Of a stretch of 64,000 nucleotides of DNA, positions 17,837-25,437 are shown piece after piece. Made by a program: the position numbers and the translations under genes. This stretch comes from Paraburkholderia unamae. GTDB taxonomy: Bacteria; Pseudomonadota; Gammaproteobacteria; Burkholderiales; Burkholderiaceae. The stretch lies in NCBI RefSeq assembly GCF_003268775.1, contig NZ_QLSU01000032.1, positions 44,763 through 108,762 of the forward strand, in the 5' to 3' direction. The notes below the pieces were generated by a model. The model was not told where the DNA came from, searched no databases, and saw only the letters and a program-made list of their open reading frames with translations. Position 1 is the first letter of the stretch; each line of letters begins with the position of its first letter.

Positions 17837-18451
17837 ATGCAGTTGATCGGCATGATGGACTCCCCCTACGTGCGTCGCGTCGCGATTTCACTGCATGTGC
17901 TCGGCCTGCCGTTCGAGCATCGCAGCATTTCGGTGTTTCGCCAGTACGACGAATTTGCGCAGATCAATCCGGTCGTGAAAGCGCCGACTTTCATCGACGA
18001 CGACGGCACCCAGCTAATCGATTCGACGCTGATCCTCGACTACCTGGACCGCAAGGTGCCGGCGGCGCGGCGGCTGATGCCGGAGGAAACGCAGGAGCGC
18101 ACGTTCGCGCTGCGCGTGAACGGTTTCGCGCTCGCGGCCATGGAAAAGACGGTGCAGCAGGTCTATGAGCGCGAACTGCGCCCTGCCGAGCGGCAGCACG
18201 AGCCGTGGTTCGAGCGCGTGAACGCGCAGATGCATGCGGCGTGGACGGTGCTCGACCGGCTCGTGGCGGGCCGGGACGGGTGGCTGTGCGCCGGACGCAT
18301 CACCCAGGCCGACATCACGGCGGCCGTGGCCTGGCGATTCAATCAGTACATCCTGCCCGGCTCCGTCGATCCTGCCCGATATCCGGCGATCGCCGCGCTT
18401 TCCGCGCGCGCCGAGGCCATGCCGGAATTCGTGGCGACGCCGCTCGCCTGA
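17837..18451 (+). CDS. Glutathione S-transferase family protein
   Basis: A 204-aa cytosolic GST. The N-terminal thioredoxin-like domain begins MQLIGMMDSPYVRRVAISLH, has the cis-Pro region VVKAPTFIDDDG, and carries the glutathione-binding LIDSTLILDYLD. The helical C-terminal domain includes ITQADITAAVAWRF, the GST N-capping/hydrophobic-staple region. Ser 9 is positioned as the likely catalytic residue. The start at 17837 follows GAGGTGAACCC. Substrate unknown; the gene stands alone. Confidence 0.9.
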   Translation: MQLIGMMDSPYVRRVAISLHVLGLPFEHRSISVFRQYDEFAQINPVVKAPTFIDDDGTQLIDSTLILDYLDRKVPAARRLMPEETQERTFALRVNGFALAAMEKTVQQVYERELRPAERQHEPWFERVNAQMHAAWTVLDRLVAGRDGWLCAGRITQADITAAVAWRFNQYILPGSVDPARYPAIAALSARAEAMPEFVATPLA

Positions 18452-18571
18452 GGCGGGGCGCCCGCGCAGTGGCCGGCCGGGCGGCCGCTCCGGCCTGCGC
18501 CAACCTCGCATTTTCTCCACCGCCGCGCGATTGTTAGTGATTTGCGACAAGTGACTTCGCCAACGGCCCAT

Positions 18572-18599
18572 TTATCGGCGCACGCTGCATTCCTAGAAT
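18572..18599 (+). promoter_or_regulatory. Candidate promoter for the 18657 gene
   Basis: TTATCG (18572-18577), a 16-bp spacer and TAGAAT (18594-18599), about 40 bp before the six-codon leader ORF. Moderate match only. Confidence 0.35.
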
Positions 18600-18639
18600 G
18601 ACAACCATTGAATGACCCTGCGTCAGGAGGACGCGGGGC

Positions 18640-18660
18640 ATGCAGCGGGAGTGGTCATGA
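18640..18660 (+). CDS. Six-codon leader ORF coupled to the next gene
   Basis: ATG at 18640 encodes MQREWS and stops at TGA 18658-18660, which overlaps the ATG of the following 69-aa ORF (ATGA). The only strong ribosome binding site of the locus, AGGAGG at 18625-18630, is spaced 9 nt from this ATG, not from the downstream one. Ribosomes would load here and restart on the 69-aa frame. Direct evidence of translation is lacking. Confidence 0.4.
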   Translation: MQREWS

Positions 18661-18866
18661 AATCCTTTATCGAACGACAGTTGTATCAGCCGGCGCTGGT
18701 TCTGCCGATGGTGGACTTGATGCAGCTGATGGTGTCGCTCGACTTCAACATGGGGCAAGTCGGGCTGATGGTGGCAACGCGTGGCGCGCGCGCCGCATTC
18801 CTGCGTTCGCGCGAACTGTGGAACGCCGGGCACGGCGAAATCGTCCCGACCGATTGCGTGCACTGA
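18657..18866 (+). CDS. Hypothetical 69-aa protein
   Basis: MKSFIERQLYQPALVLPMVD followed by LMQLMVSLDFNMGQVGLMVATRGARAAFLRSRELWNAGHG and a short tail. It is Met- and Leu-rich without an obvious signal peptide. Family not recognised. A longer frame from ATG 18612 exists, but it would run through the AGGAGG motif and the leader ORF. The frame is followed by a strong terminator at 19022-19056, supporting a real short transcript. Confidence 0.55.
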   Translation: MKSFIERQLYQPALVLPMVDLMQLMVSLDFNMGQVGLMVATRGARAAFLRSRELWNAGHGEIVPTDCVH

Positions 18867-19215
18867 GCGCGAGCCGTCGCCGCGCCTGCCGCTGAACGCG
18901 CAGTGCCGCGACCCCAGAACCGATACCCTTTACCGAACGCCTGACGCCCACGCGCCGAGCGTTCGCCGATCCCCCTGACGCGCAGCGGCATCGCCCGTTT
19001 GCTGTTGTGACGTCACCCTGTGAGCCGCCTCGACGTGCGAGGCGGCTCTTTTTTTTGTGCTCGTTCTTCTGTGCCGATTCGCGACGCGCAACGGGCGGCT
19101 GCCATTCGCCGCGCGTAAGATGGCGCGAGTGGCGTCTCGCGTCTTTCGCGGCCGGGCGGCCCATTTCAGGCCCGATTTCCGTGCCCCGCCCGCGGCACCA
19201 GCAAAGGAGAGCGGC
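18867..19215. other. Intergenic region containing a strong terminator
   Basis: About 350 bp between the 69-aa ORF and the FAD oxidoreductase. Apart from the terminator (19022-19056) I see no gene. The oxidoreductase promoter should lie at about 19060-19200. Confidence 0.5.
19022..19056 (+). terminator. Rho-independent terminator
   Basis: An 11-bp perfect stem GAGCCGCCTCG/CGAGGCGGCTC with a 5-nt loop, followed by eight T residues. It ends transcription from the 18657 gene. Confidence 0.93.
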
Positions 19216-20619
19216 ATGGCAGAACGGTTTGATGCGATCGTGATCGGCACGGGGCAGAGCGGGCCGCCGCTCGCCGTGCGCCTCGCGCAAAGCGGGCGCA
19301 AGACGGCGGTGATCGAGCGTGCGTCGTTCGGCGGCACCTGCGTAAACGTCGGGTGTACGCCGACCAAGGCCTACGTGGCCTGCGCGCGCGCCGCGCATGT
19401 CGCGCGGCATGCGGCGGACTTCGGCGTGCGCATCGGCGATGGCACGCAGGCAAGCGACGTGCGCGTCGATCTCGCGTTCGTGAAGGCGCGCAAGGAGCGC
19501 ATCATCGGCGCGTCGCGCGACGGCGTCGAGCACTGGTTGCGCGGCACGCCGAATGTCACGGTGTTCAAGGGCCACGCGCGTTTCACGGGCGCGCACACGG
19601 TGCGCGTGGCGGGCCACGACGGCTCGCCGCTCGAGCTCGAAGCGCCCGAGATCTTCATCAACACGGGTACGCGCGCGCAGATCCCCGCGATTGCCGGGCT
19701 CGAAACGATCCGCTACGAAACCAATTCGACGCTGCTCGCGCTCGACCATCTGCCCGAGCATCTGGCGATTTGCGGGGGCAGCTATGTGGCGCTCGAATTC
19801 GCGCAGATGTTCCGGCGCTTCGGCAGCCGTGTCACGGTGCTCGTGCGCGGGCAGCGCGTGCTTGCGCGCGAGGACGACGACGTTTCGCTCGCCGTGCGCG
19901 ACGTGCTTGCGCGCGAAGGCGTCGAGTTTCGATTCGGCGCCGAGCCGCGCAGCGTCGCGCCGCGCGAAGGCAATGCGGGCGTGCGTATCGATCTCGATGA
20001 CGGGACGCTCGACGTTTCGCATCTGCTCTTTGCGACGGGCCGCTTGCCCAATACCGACGACCTCGGTCTGGAGGCGGCGGGCATCGAGCGCGATGCGCGA
20101 GGGCTGATTGCCGTAGACGGGGAATTGCGCACGGCCGTGGAGGGCATCTGGGCGCTCGGCGATGTGAACGGGCGGGGCGCGTTCACGCACACTTCGTACG
20201 ACGACTTTCAGATCGTCGCGGCGAATCTGCTGGCGGGCGGCGCGCGCAGCGCGGATACGCGCATTCCCGCCTACGCGGTGTACGTCGATCCGCCGTTCGC
20301 GCGCGTGGGCCTGAGCGAGCGCGAGGTGCGCGAGCGCGGCAAGCCCGCGCTCATCGCGAAGATGCCGATGTCGCGCGTCGGCCGCGCACGCGAGCGCGGC
20401 GAGACTGACGGCTTCATGAAGGCGATGGTGGACCCGCAAACGAAGCGTATTCTCGGCGCGGCGATCTTCGGCATCGAGGGCGACGAGGCGATCCATACGT
20501 TCATCGACACGATGACGGCGGACGCGCCGTACACGACGTTGCAATACGCGATGCACGTGCATCCCACGGTGAGCGAGCTCGTGCCCACGCTGCTCGACGG
20601 CCTGAAGCCGCTGGCATGA
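19216..20619 (+). CDS. FAD-dependent pyridine nucleotide-disulfide oxidoreductase (mercuric reductase-like)
   Basis: A 467-aa flavoenzyme with the FAD-binding GTGQSGPPLA and the redox-active disulfide GGTCVNVGC (Cys 42, Cys 47). A second dinucleotide-binding site reads ICGGSYVALEFAQMF. The C-terminal dimerisation domain has the active-site region MHVHPTVSELVP. It lacks the N-terminal HMA domain and the C-terminal Cys pair of true MerA, and no mer genes are near. It is best described as a MerA/Lpd-like reductase of unknown substrate. AAAGGAGA precedes the ATG. Its stop overlaps the start of the cupin gene, implying a joint function. Confidence 0.9.
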   Translation: MAERFDAIVIGTGQSGPPLAVRLAQSGRKTAVIERASFGGTCVNVGCTPTKAYVACARAAHVARHAADFGVRIGDGTQASDVRVDLAFVKARKERIIGASRDGVEHWLRGTPNVTVFKGHARFTGAHTVRVAGHDGSPLELEAPEIFINTGTRAQIPAIAGLETIRYETNSTLLALDHLPEHLAICGGSYVALEFAQMFRRFGSRVTVLVRGQRVLAREDDDVSLAVRDVLAREGVEFRFGAEPRSVAPREGNAGVRIDLDDGTLDVSHLLFATGRLPNTDDLGLEAAGIERDARGLIAVDGELRTAVEGIWALGDVNGRGAFTHTSYDDFQIVAANLLAGGARSADTRIPAYAVYVDPPFARVGLSEREVRERGKPALIAKMPMSRVGRARERGETDGFMKAMVDPQTKRILGAAIFGIEGDEAIHTFIDTMTADAPYTTLQYAMHVHPTVSELVPTLLDGLKPLA

Positions 20620-20972
20620 GCGCGCACATGAACGAAGCGAAGGCCGTCGCGTTCGGCAATCTCTATGCGGGCATCGCCCATGACGCCGCCGACGAGCGTT
20701 TCGACACGCTCGTTGCGCGCGGCGGCGTGCAGGTCGAACGCATCGTGTCGACGGGGCAGGCGAGCCCGCCCGGCTTCTGGTACGACGACGCACGCGATGA
20801 GTGGGTGGTGTTGCTCACGGGCGTCGCGACGCTGGAGTTCGAGGACGCGGGCGAGCCGCTGCGTCGCCTGCTGCCCGGCGATTACGTGCAGATTCCGGCG
20901 CACTGCCGTCATCGCGTGGCGTGGACCGATCCGACCGTGTCGAGCGTGTGGCTGGCGGTGTATTTCGGTTGA
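20616..20972 (+). CDS. Cupin-domain protein
   Basis: A 118-aa single-cupin protein. The conserved block WYDDARDEWVVLLTGVATLEF gives the first cupin motif and LLPGDYVQIPAHCRHRV the second (His residues as metal ligands). The ATG overlaps the TGA of the FAD oxidoreductase (ATGA at 20616-20619), so translation is coupled. Enzymatic or sensory role unknown. Confidence 0.85.
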   Translation: MSAHMNEAKAVAFGNLYAGIAHDAADERFDTLVARGGVQVERIVSTGQASPPGFWYDDARDEWVVLLTGVATLEFEDAGEPLRRLLPGDYVQIPAHCRHRVAWTDPTVSSVWLAVYFG

Positions 20973-21021
20973 TAATCGCTAACTCGTCCTTCACGTTCGC
21001 GCCGAGCCGAAACGAATCACC

Positions 21022-21510
21022 ATGTCCGCGAAAGAAACGCTGCCGGCGCTGCGCATAGCGCTGGTTTCCGATACGCACAATCTCCTGCGCCCCGAACTGC
21101 TGGCTTTCGTTGCGCACGCGGATGCCATCGTGCATGCCGGCGACATCTGCGAGCAGGCCGTGCTGGACACGCTGGCCGCCATTGCGCCGCTCACTGCGGT
21201 GCGCGGCAACAACGATCGCGGCGGCTGGGCCGAAGCGCTGCCCGTGCAGACCACGCTCGAAGCGTGCGGCGTGCGGCTTGCCGTGGTGCACGAACTGCCC
21301 GACCTGCGCGGCGATCCCGCGGCCGACGGTATTGCCGTGGTGGTCAGCGGCCATTCGCACAAGCCCGCGCTGGAGACGCGCGAGGGCGTGCTGTATGTGA
21401 ATCCCGGCAGCGCGGGGCCGCGGCGCTTCAAACTGCCGGTTTCGGCGGCCATGCTCACGATAGCAACGGGGGGCGCGTTGCACGTCGAGCACGTCAAGCT
21501 CATCGAGTAA
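21022..21510 (+). CDS. YfcE/MJ0936-type metallophosphoesterase
   Basis: A 162-aa compact phosphoesterase with motifs ALVSDTHN, VHAGDI, VRGNND and VVVSGHSHKP, then YVNPGSAGPRR. That is the standard set and length for the YfcE/MJ0936 family of Mn2+-dependent phosphodiesterases. It follows the cupin gene by 49 bp and is closed by a terminator at 21541-21570. Physiological substrate unknown for most members. Confidence 0.9.
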   Translation: MSAKETLPALRIALVSDTHNLLRPELLAFVAHADAIVHAGDICEQAVLDTLAAIAPLTAVRGNNDRGGWAEALPVQTTLEACGVRLAVVHELPDLRGDPAADGIAVVVSGHSHKPALETREGVLYVNPGSAGPRRFKLPVSAAMLTIATGGALHVEHVKLIE

Positions 21511-21540
21511 CGTGAGGCGAGCACAAGGAGACCGGGCAAG

Positions 21541-21570
21541 AAAAAAGGCCAGCGCGAGGCTGGCCTTTTT
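21541..21570. terminator. Bidirectional terminator between convergent genes
   Basis: A-tract, GGCCAGC (21547-21553), loop GCGAG, GCTGGCC (21559-21565), T-tract. It serves the phosphoesterase on the plus strand and the MHS transporter on the minus strand. Confidence 0.92.
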
Positions 21571-21599
21571 CGTTGTGCGTACAACTTGATCGATGGGTA

Positions 21600-23066
21600 T
21601 CAAGCGCGCACTGCGTTGGCGACGGCGTACTCATCGTCGAGTTCGCGCGCGAGACGCACGCCGCGCAGCACCGCATGTGCCTCGGCCTTGTTGCTCACGC
21701 TCGGCGCCGAGCCCGGCAGCGGGCGGCGTGCCGTTTCATGCAGCGCCAGCACCGAGATGATGCCGACCACTGCCGCGCCCATCAGGTAGTACGCGGGCAT
21801 CATGAGGTTCTGCGTGTGCTCCACGAGCCATGCGGCCACGAGCGGCGTCGTACCGCCGAACAGCGACACCGACACGTTGAAGCCGATGGCGAGCGCGCCG
21901 TAGCGGATCGCGGTCGGGAAGAGGGCCGGCAGCGCCGAGGGCATCACGCCCGTGAAGCACGAGAGCAGCGCGCCGAGAATCAGGAGACCGAAGAACACCG
22001 GCACGAGCTCACCCGTTTGAATGAGCGTGAGCGACGGGATCGACAGCAGGATCAGGCCCACGCAGCCCGCGAGCATTACCGGCTTGCGGCCCACGGCGTC
22101 GGAGAGACGGCCGAACGCGAGCGTCATCGGCATCATCAGCACCATCACGATCAGCACGAGGAACAGGCCGTGCGTTTCGTTGAAGTGCAGCGTCGCCGAG
22201 AGGTAGCTCGGCAGGTACGAGAGCGCCATGTAGTCGGTCACGTTGAAGATCAGCACGAGACCTACGCACAGCAGGAAGGGGCGCAGATGTTGCGTGAGCA
22301 ACGAATGCAGCGTGAGCTTCGGGCGCGTGTGCTCCTCGGCTTCGCGCAGCTCCGCTTCGCGCTTGAACGCGGGCGTTTCTTCGAGCTTCGTGCGGATGTA
22401 CAGACCCACGAGGCCGAGCGGGCCCGCGATCATGAACGGCACGCGCCAGCCCCAGTCGAGCAGTTGCTGGTGCGAGAGCAAGGCGGTCAGCACGGCAACC
22501 GTGCCCGCGCCGAACACATAGCCGATCAGCGTGCCGAACTCGAGGAAGCTGCCCATGAAGCCGCGGCGCTTGTCGGTGGCGAACTCGGCGATGAAGGTGG
22601 CTGCGCCGCCGTATTCGCCGCCCGTCGAAAAGCCCTGGACGAGGCGTGCCACGAGCAACAGCGCGGGGGCCGCAATGCCGATCGAGTGGTACGACGGGAT
22701 CAGGCCGATGGCGAAGGTGCCGCAGGCCATCATGATCATCGTCATCGCGAGCACGCGCTGGCGGCCGATGCGGTCGCCGAGCGGCCCGAACACCATGCCG
22801 CCGATCGGGCGCACGAGGAACGCGGCCGCGAACGTGCCGAAGGTCGCGATGAGCTGCGCCGAGGGGCTGCTCGACGGGAAGAACACCTGGCCGAGCGTGA
22901 CGGCGATGTAGCTGTACACGCCGAAGTCGAACCATTCCATGGCGTTGCCAAGGGCCATGGCGCCGACGGCGCGTTTGAGGAGGCTGTTGTCGACGATCGT
23001 GATGTCGTCGAGGGTAAGGTCGGTTTGGGCCGACGCGCCGGAAGTGGAAGCGGTCAAGGTCTGCAT
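21600..23066 (-). CDS. MHS-family MFS transporter (ProP/ShiA-like)
   Basis: A 488-aa proton symporter of the metabolite:H+ family. The signature runs GNAMEWFDFGVYSYIAVTLG at the first helix and MVFGPLGDRIGRQRVLA in loop 2-3, followed by LVQGFSTGGEYGGA. It has twelve predicted helices and a hydrophilic N-terminal tail. Relatives take up proline/betaine, citrate, shikimate or alpha-ketoglutarate. VTDYMALSYLPSYL fits the ProP-like branch, but the substrate is open. At the chosen ATG (23066) the GGAG motif is directly adjacent, which is too close. A TTG three codons further in has ideal spacing, so the true start may be there. Confidence 0.9.
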   Translation of the reverse strand: MQTLTASTSGASAQTDLTLDDITIVDNSLLKRAVGAMALGNAMEWFDFGVYSYIAVTLGQVFFPSSSPSAQLIATFGTFAAAFLVRPIGGMVFGPLGDRIGRQRVLAMTMIMMACGTFAIGLIPSYHSIGIAAPALLLVARLVQGFSTGGEYGGAATFIAEFATDKRRGFMGSFLEFGTLIGYVFGAGTVAVLTALLSHQQLLDWGWRVPFMIAGPLGLVGLYIRTKLEETPAFKREAELREAEEHTRPKLTLHSLLTQHLRPFLLCVGLVLIFNVTDYMALSYLPSYLSATLHFNETHGLFLVLIVMVLMMPMTLAFGRLSDAVGRKPVMLAGCVGLILLSIPSLTLIQTGELVPVFFGLLILGALLSCFTGVMPSALPALFPTAIRYGALAIGFNVSVSLFGGTTPLVAAWLVEHTQNLMMPAYYLMGAAVVGIISVLALHETARRPLPGSAPSVSNKAEAHAVLRGVRLARELDDEYAVANAVRA

Positions 23067-23701
23067 CTCCAATGACTGCGACGAACCCAGGAGGGCCCGC
23101 CACGGTTGCCGGAGAGTGCCGTTTCGCGATAGCGGCGACATTTCGCGCTCGGCGCGCCGGTTCACAGGAAGGAGGGCGGGCCGATGTTGCATCGCACAAG
23201 GCGAGCGGCGCACGAAAGCATGCTGAAGTGTCGCGAAACGACACTCGGACGAATTGTGTTTAACGTTGCGCCTGCGTGGCCGTGGAAGGGGGGCAGGACG
23301 CATGAGGACGCTGGACCGGCACGAGGTGCACGAGTGAAGCGCCGCTGAAACGAAAAAGAAGCTCGCGTGGCGAAGCGTTCTTTTTGTCATATGCGCACTC
23401 GGGTTGCTGGCGTTTTTGGGTGCCTTCCCGAATGCAATTGATGGCTAATGCCTGTTGAACGAGGCCACATGATAGCACGATAACGGAAGATCGCGCAAAC
23501 GCAGGCATCTGCGCGGATTCGGGGAGGGGGCTGGAAGCCCCGTGTGGCGGGCGATTGCGCCGATTCGATGGAACCGTTTCCGCGACGGGAAACGCGCATG
23601 AAGCGCATAAAAAAACCGCGCTCGGGGCGCGGTTTTTGCGGTCGGGTTGGCTGTATCCGAACGGGTCGGGGCCAGATCCCGGTGCGCAGCAGAAGGAGGG
23701 C
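23067..23701. other. Long upstream region of the MHS transporter, no gene seen
   Basis: About 635 bp. It holds a terminator at 23609-23637 for yggX. On the minus strand, TTGCGC (23498-23493) with an 18-bp spacer and TATCAT (23474-23469) is a possible promoter, which would give the transporter a leader of about 400 nt. No coding region is convincing, although frames stay open in places. Confidence 0.4.
23609..23637 (-). terminator. Rho-independent terminator downstream of yggX
   Basis: A perfect 6-bp CCGCGC/GCGCGG stem (23616-23621/23627-23632) with a 5-nt loop, flanked by seven A on one side and five T on the other. It can work on both strands; on the minus strand it closes yggX. Confidence 0.88.
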
Positions 23702-23977
23702 TTAGCCTTCGGTCGGCGGCACGAAGCCCGAAGCCTGGTCGGCGCCTTCGCCGAAGAAGTACTTTTCCGTTTGCTTCATCAGGTACTGACGCGCGCGCGG
23801 ATCGGCCATGTTCAGGCGGTTTTCGTTGATCAGCATGGTCTGCTGCTTGAGCCAGCCCTGCCAGGCTTCCTTCGAAACGCTCTCATAGATGCGCTTGCCG
23901 AGATCGCCCGGCAGCGGCGGAAAGTCGAGTCCCTCGGCTTCCTTGCCGAGCTTCGCGCATTGGATCATACGGGCCAT
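23702..23977 (-). CDS. yggX: Fe(2+)-trafficking / oxidative damage protection protein YggX
   Basis: A 91-aa protein beginning MARMIQCAKLGKEAEGLDFP with the conserved single Cys (Cys 7). The family helix KEAWQGWLKQQTMLINENRL is followed by LNMADPRARQYLMKQTEKYF. YggX protects iron-sulfur clusters from oxidation. The ATG at 23977 follows CAGGAGAAGC. It lies 45 bp downstream of argA and is likely co-transcribed with it. Confidence 0.97.
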   Translation of the reverse strand: MARMIQCAKLGKEAEGLDFPPLPGDLGKRIYESVSKEAWQGWLKQQTMLINENRLNMADPRARQYLMKQTEKYFFGEGADQASGFVPPTEG

Positions 23978-24022
23978 GCTGTGCTTCTCCTGTAGTCGTA
24001 TGTGTGGGGTGGGCGGCGCCGC

Positions 24023-25414
24023 TCAGAGCTGCTTCATCAGCACGAGCGATTTGCGCTGCCAGTTATAGAGGCGGCGGCGGTCTTCGGGCAGATCGTCAAC
24101 CGTTGCCTTGACGAAGCCGCGCTTGAGAAACCAGTGTTCGGTGCGCGTGGTGAGCACGAAAATACGCGTGAGGCCGCGCGCCCGCGCGCGCTGCTCGATA
24201 CGGCGCAACAGCCGCTCGCCGTCGCCGGAGCCTTGCGCCTCGGGCGAGACCGTGAGGCACGCCATTTCGCCGATGCGCTCTTGCGAGTACGCGTAAAGCG
24301 CCGCGCAGCCGAAGAGCACGCCGTCGTGCTCGATCACCGAGAAGTGGTCGATGTCGCGCTCGATCTGGTGGCGCCCGCGCCGCACGAGCGTGCCGTCGCT
24401 TTCGAGCGGCTCGATCAGCGTGAGAATGCCGCCGACGTCGTCGGGCGTCGCCTCGCGCAGACTTTCCAGATTCTCGTACGAGATCATGGTGCCCACGCCG
24501 TCGTGCAGGAACAGTTCGAGCAGCAGGCCGCCGTCGAGCGAATACGGAATGATGTGCGCGCGGCCCACGCCGCCGCGGCAGGCGCGAATGGAGTGCTTCA
24601 GATAGAAGCCTTCGTCGCCGAGCACGGTGCCGCCTTCTTGCAGCTTGTAGGCGTCGTCGAGCGACAATTCGCGGATCAACTCGCCTTCCTCGTCGATCAG
24701 GCCCTGCGTTTCCGTGAGGAAAACGATCTTGTCGGCGCGCAGCGCGATGGCCGCCGCCGAGGCGACGTCTTCCATCGACAGATTGAACGCCTCGCCCGTA
24801 GGCGAAAAACCGAGCGGCGAGAGCAGCACGAGCTTGCGGCTTGCGAGCGAATGACGGATGGAGTCCGCGTCGATCTTGCGCACGACGCCCGTATGCTGGA
24901 AGTCCACGCCGTCGAGAATGCCGACCGGCCGCGCCGTCACGAAGTTGCCCGACACCACGCTGATGTGCGCGTGCGCCATGGGCGTGTTCGGCAGACCCTG
25001 GCTGATGGCGGCCTCGATGTCGAGACGCACTTCACCGGCCGCTTCCTTCGCCGATTCGAGCGCGCGGGCATTGGTAATGCGCATGCCATGCGAGAACTCG
25101 GACTCGACGCCGTGCAGGCTCATCTGCTCTTCGACCTGCGGGCGCGAACCGTGCACGAGCACGATCTGGATGCCCATGGCCTGCAAGAGCGCGATGTCGG
25201 CCACCAGCGCGTTGAGCAGGTTCTGGTGCACGACCTCGCCGCCGAAACCGACGACGAAGGTTTTGCCCTGGAACGCGTGGATGTAGGGCGCGACCGATCG
25301 CATCCAGTCCACGAACTGCGCGTGCTGCGCCATGATCTGCGAGTCGGAATCCGCAGCGGCGGCGGAGGCCGGCGCGCTGGCGGTGGCGGGGACGAGGTCG
25401 GTTTGGGAATTCAT
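24023..25414 (-). CDS. argA: N-acetylglutamate synthase ArgA
   Basis: A 463-aa enzyme making N-acetylglutamate from glutamate and acetyl-CoA, the first step of arginine synthesis. The N-terminal amino-acid-kinase-like domain (about residues 45-300; TFVVGFGGEVVHQNLLNALV, VLVHGSRPQVEEQM) binds arginine in homologues and gives feedback control. The C-terminal GNAT domain (about 315-455) holds EMACLTVSPEAQGSGDGERL, the acetyl-CoA loop. The N-terminal 30 residues are an Ala/Ser-rich extension. The start codon is only 23 bp from the divergent hrpA start. Confidence 0.96.
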   Translation of the reverse strand: MNSQTDLVPATASAPASAAAADSDSQIMAQHAQFVDWMRSVAPYIHAFQGKTFVVGFGGEVVHQNLLNALVADIALLQAMGIQIVLVHGSRPQVEEQMSLHGVESEFSHGMRITNARALESAKEAAGEVRLDIEAAISQGLPNTPMAHAHISVVSGNFVTARPVGILDGVDFQHTGVVRKIDADSIRHSLASRKLVLLSPLGFSPTGEAFNLSMEDVASAAAIALRADKIVFLTETQGLIDEEGELIRELSLDDAYKLQEGGTVLGDEGFYLKHSIRACRGGVGRAHIIPYSLDGGLLLELFLHDGVGTMISYENLESLREATPDDVGGILTLIEPLESDGTLVRRGRHQIERDIDHFSVIEHDGVLFGCAALYAYSQERIGEMACLTVSPEAQGSGDGERLLRRIEQRARARGLTRIFVLTTRTEHWFLKRGFVKATVDDLPEDRRRLYNWQRKSLVLMKQL

Positions 25415-25421
25415 GCCCGGG

Positions 25422-25429
25422 ATTATAAT
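25422..25429. promoter_or_regulatory. Palindromic -10 element shared by argA and hrpA
   Basis: ATTATAAT is its own reverse complement, so TATAAT can be read on both strands in the 23-bp gap between the argA and hrpA start codons. On the plus strand TTGGGA (25403-25408) lies 15 bp upstream of the -10, inside argA. Transcripts from it would begin within a few bases of either start codon. Confidence 0.5.
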
Positions 25430-25437
25430 GCGCCCCC

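Noticed and set aside
18612..18866. 84-codon version of the small ORF starting at ATG 18612
   Set aside because: It would place the strong AGGAGG motif inside its own coding sequence and has no ribosome binding site of its own. The 18657 start with the coupled leader explains the signals better, though it is not proven.
19216..20619. True mercuric reductase
   Set aside because: The N-terminal HMA domain, the C-terminal vicinal Cys pair and any mer neighbour are absent.
23067..23390. N-terminal extension of the MHS transporter frame up to 23390
   Set aside because: The extra residues are Arg/Ser/Pro-rich and unlike the family N-terminus, with no translation signal.
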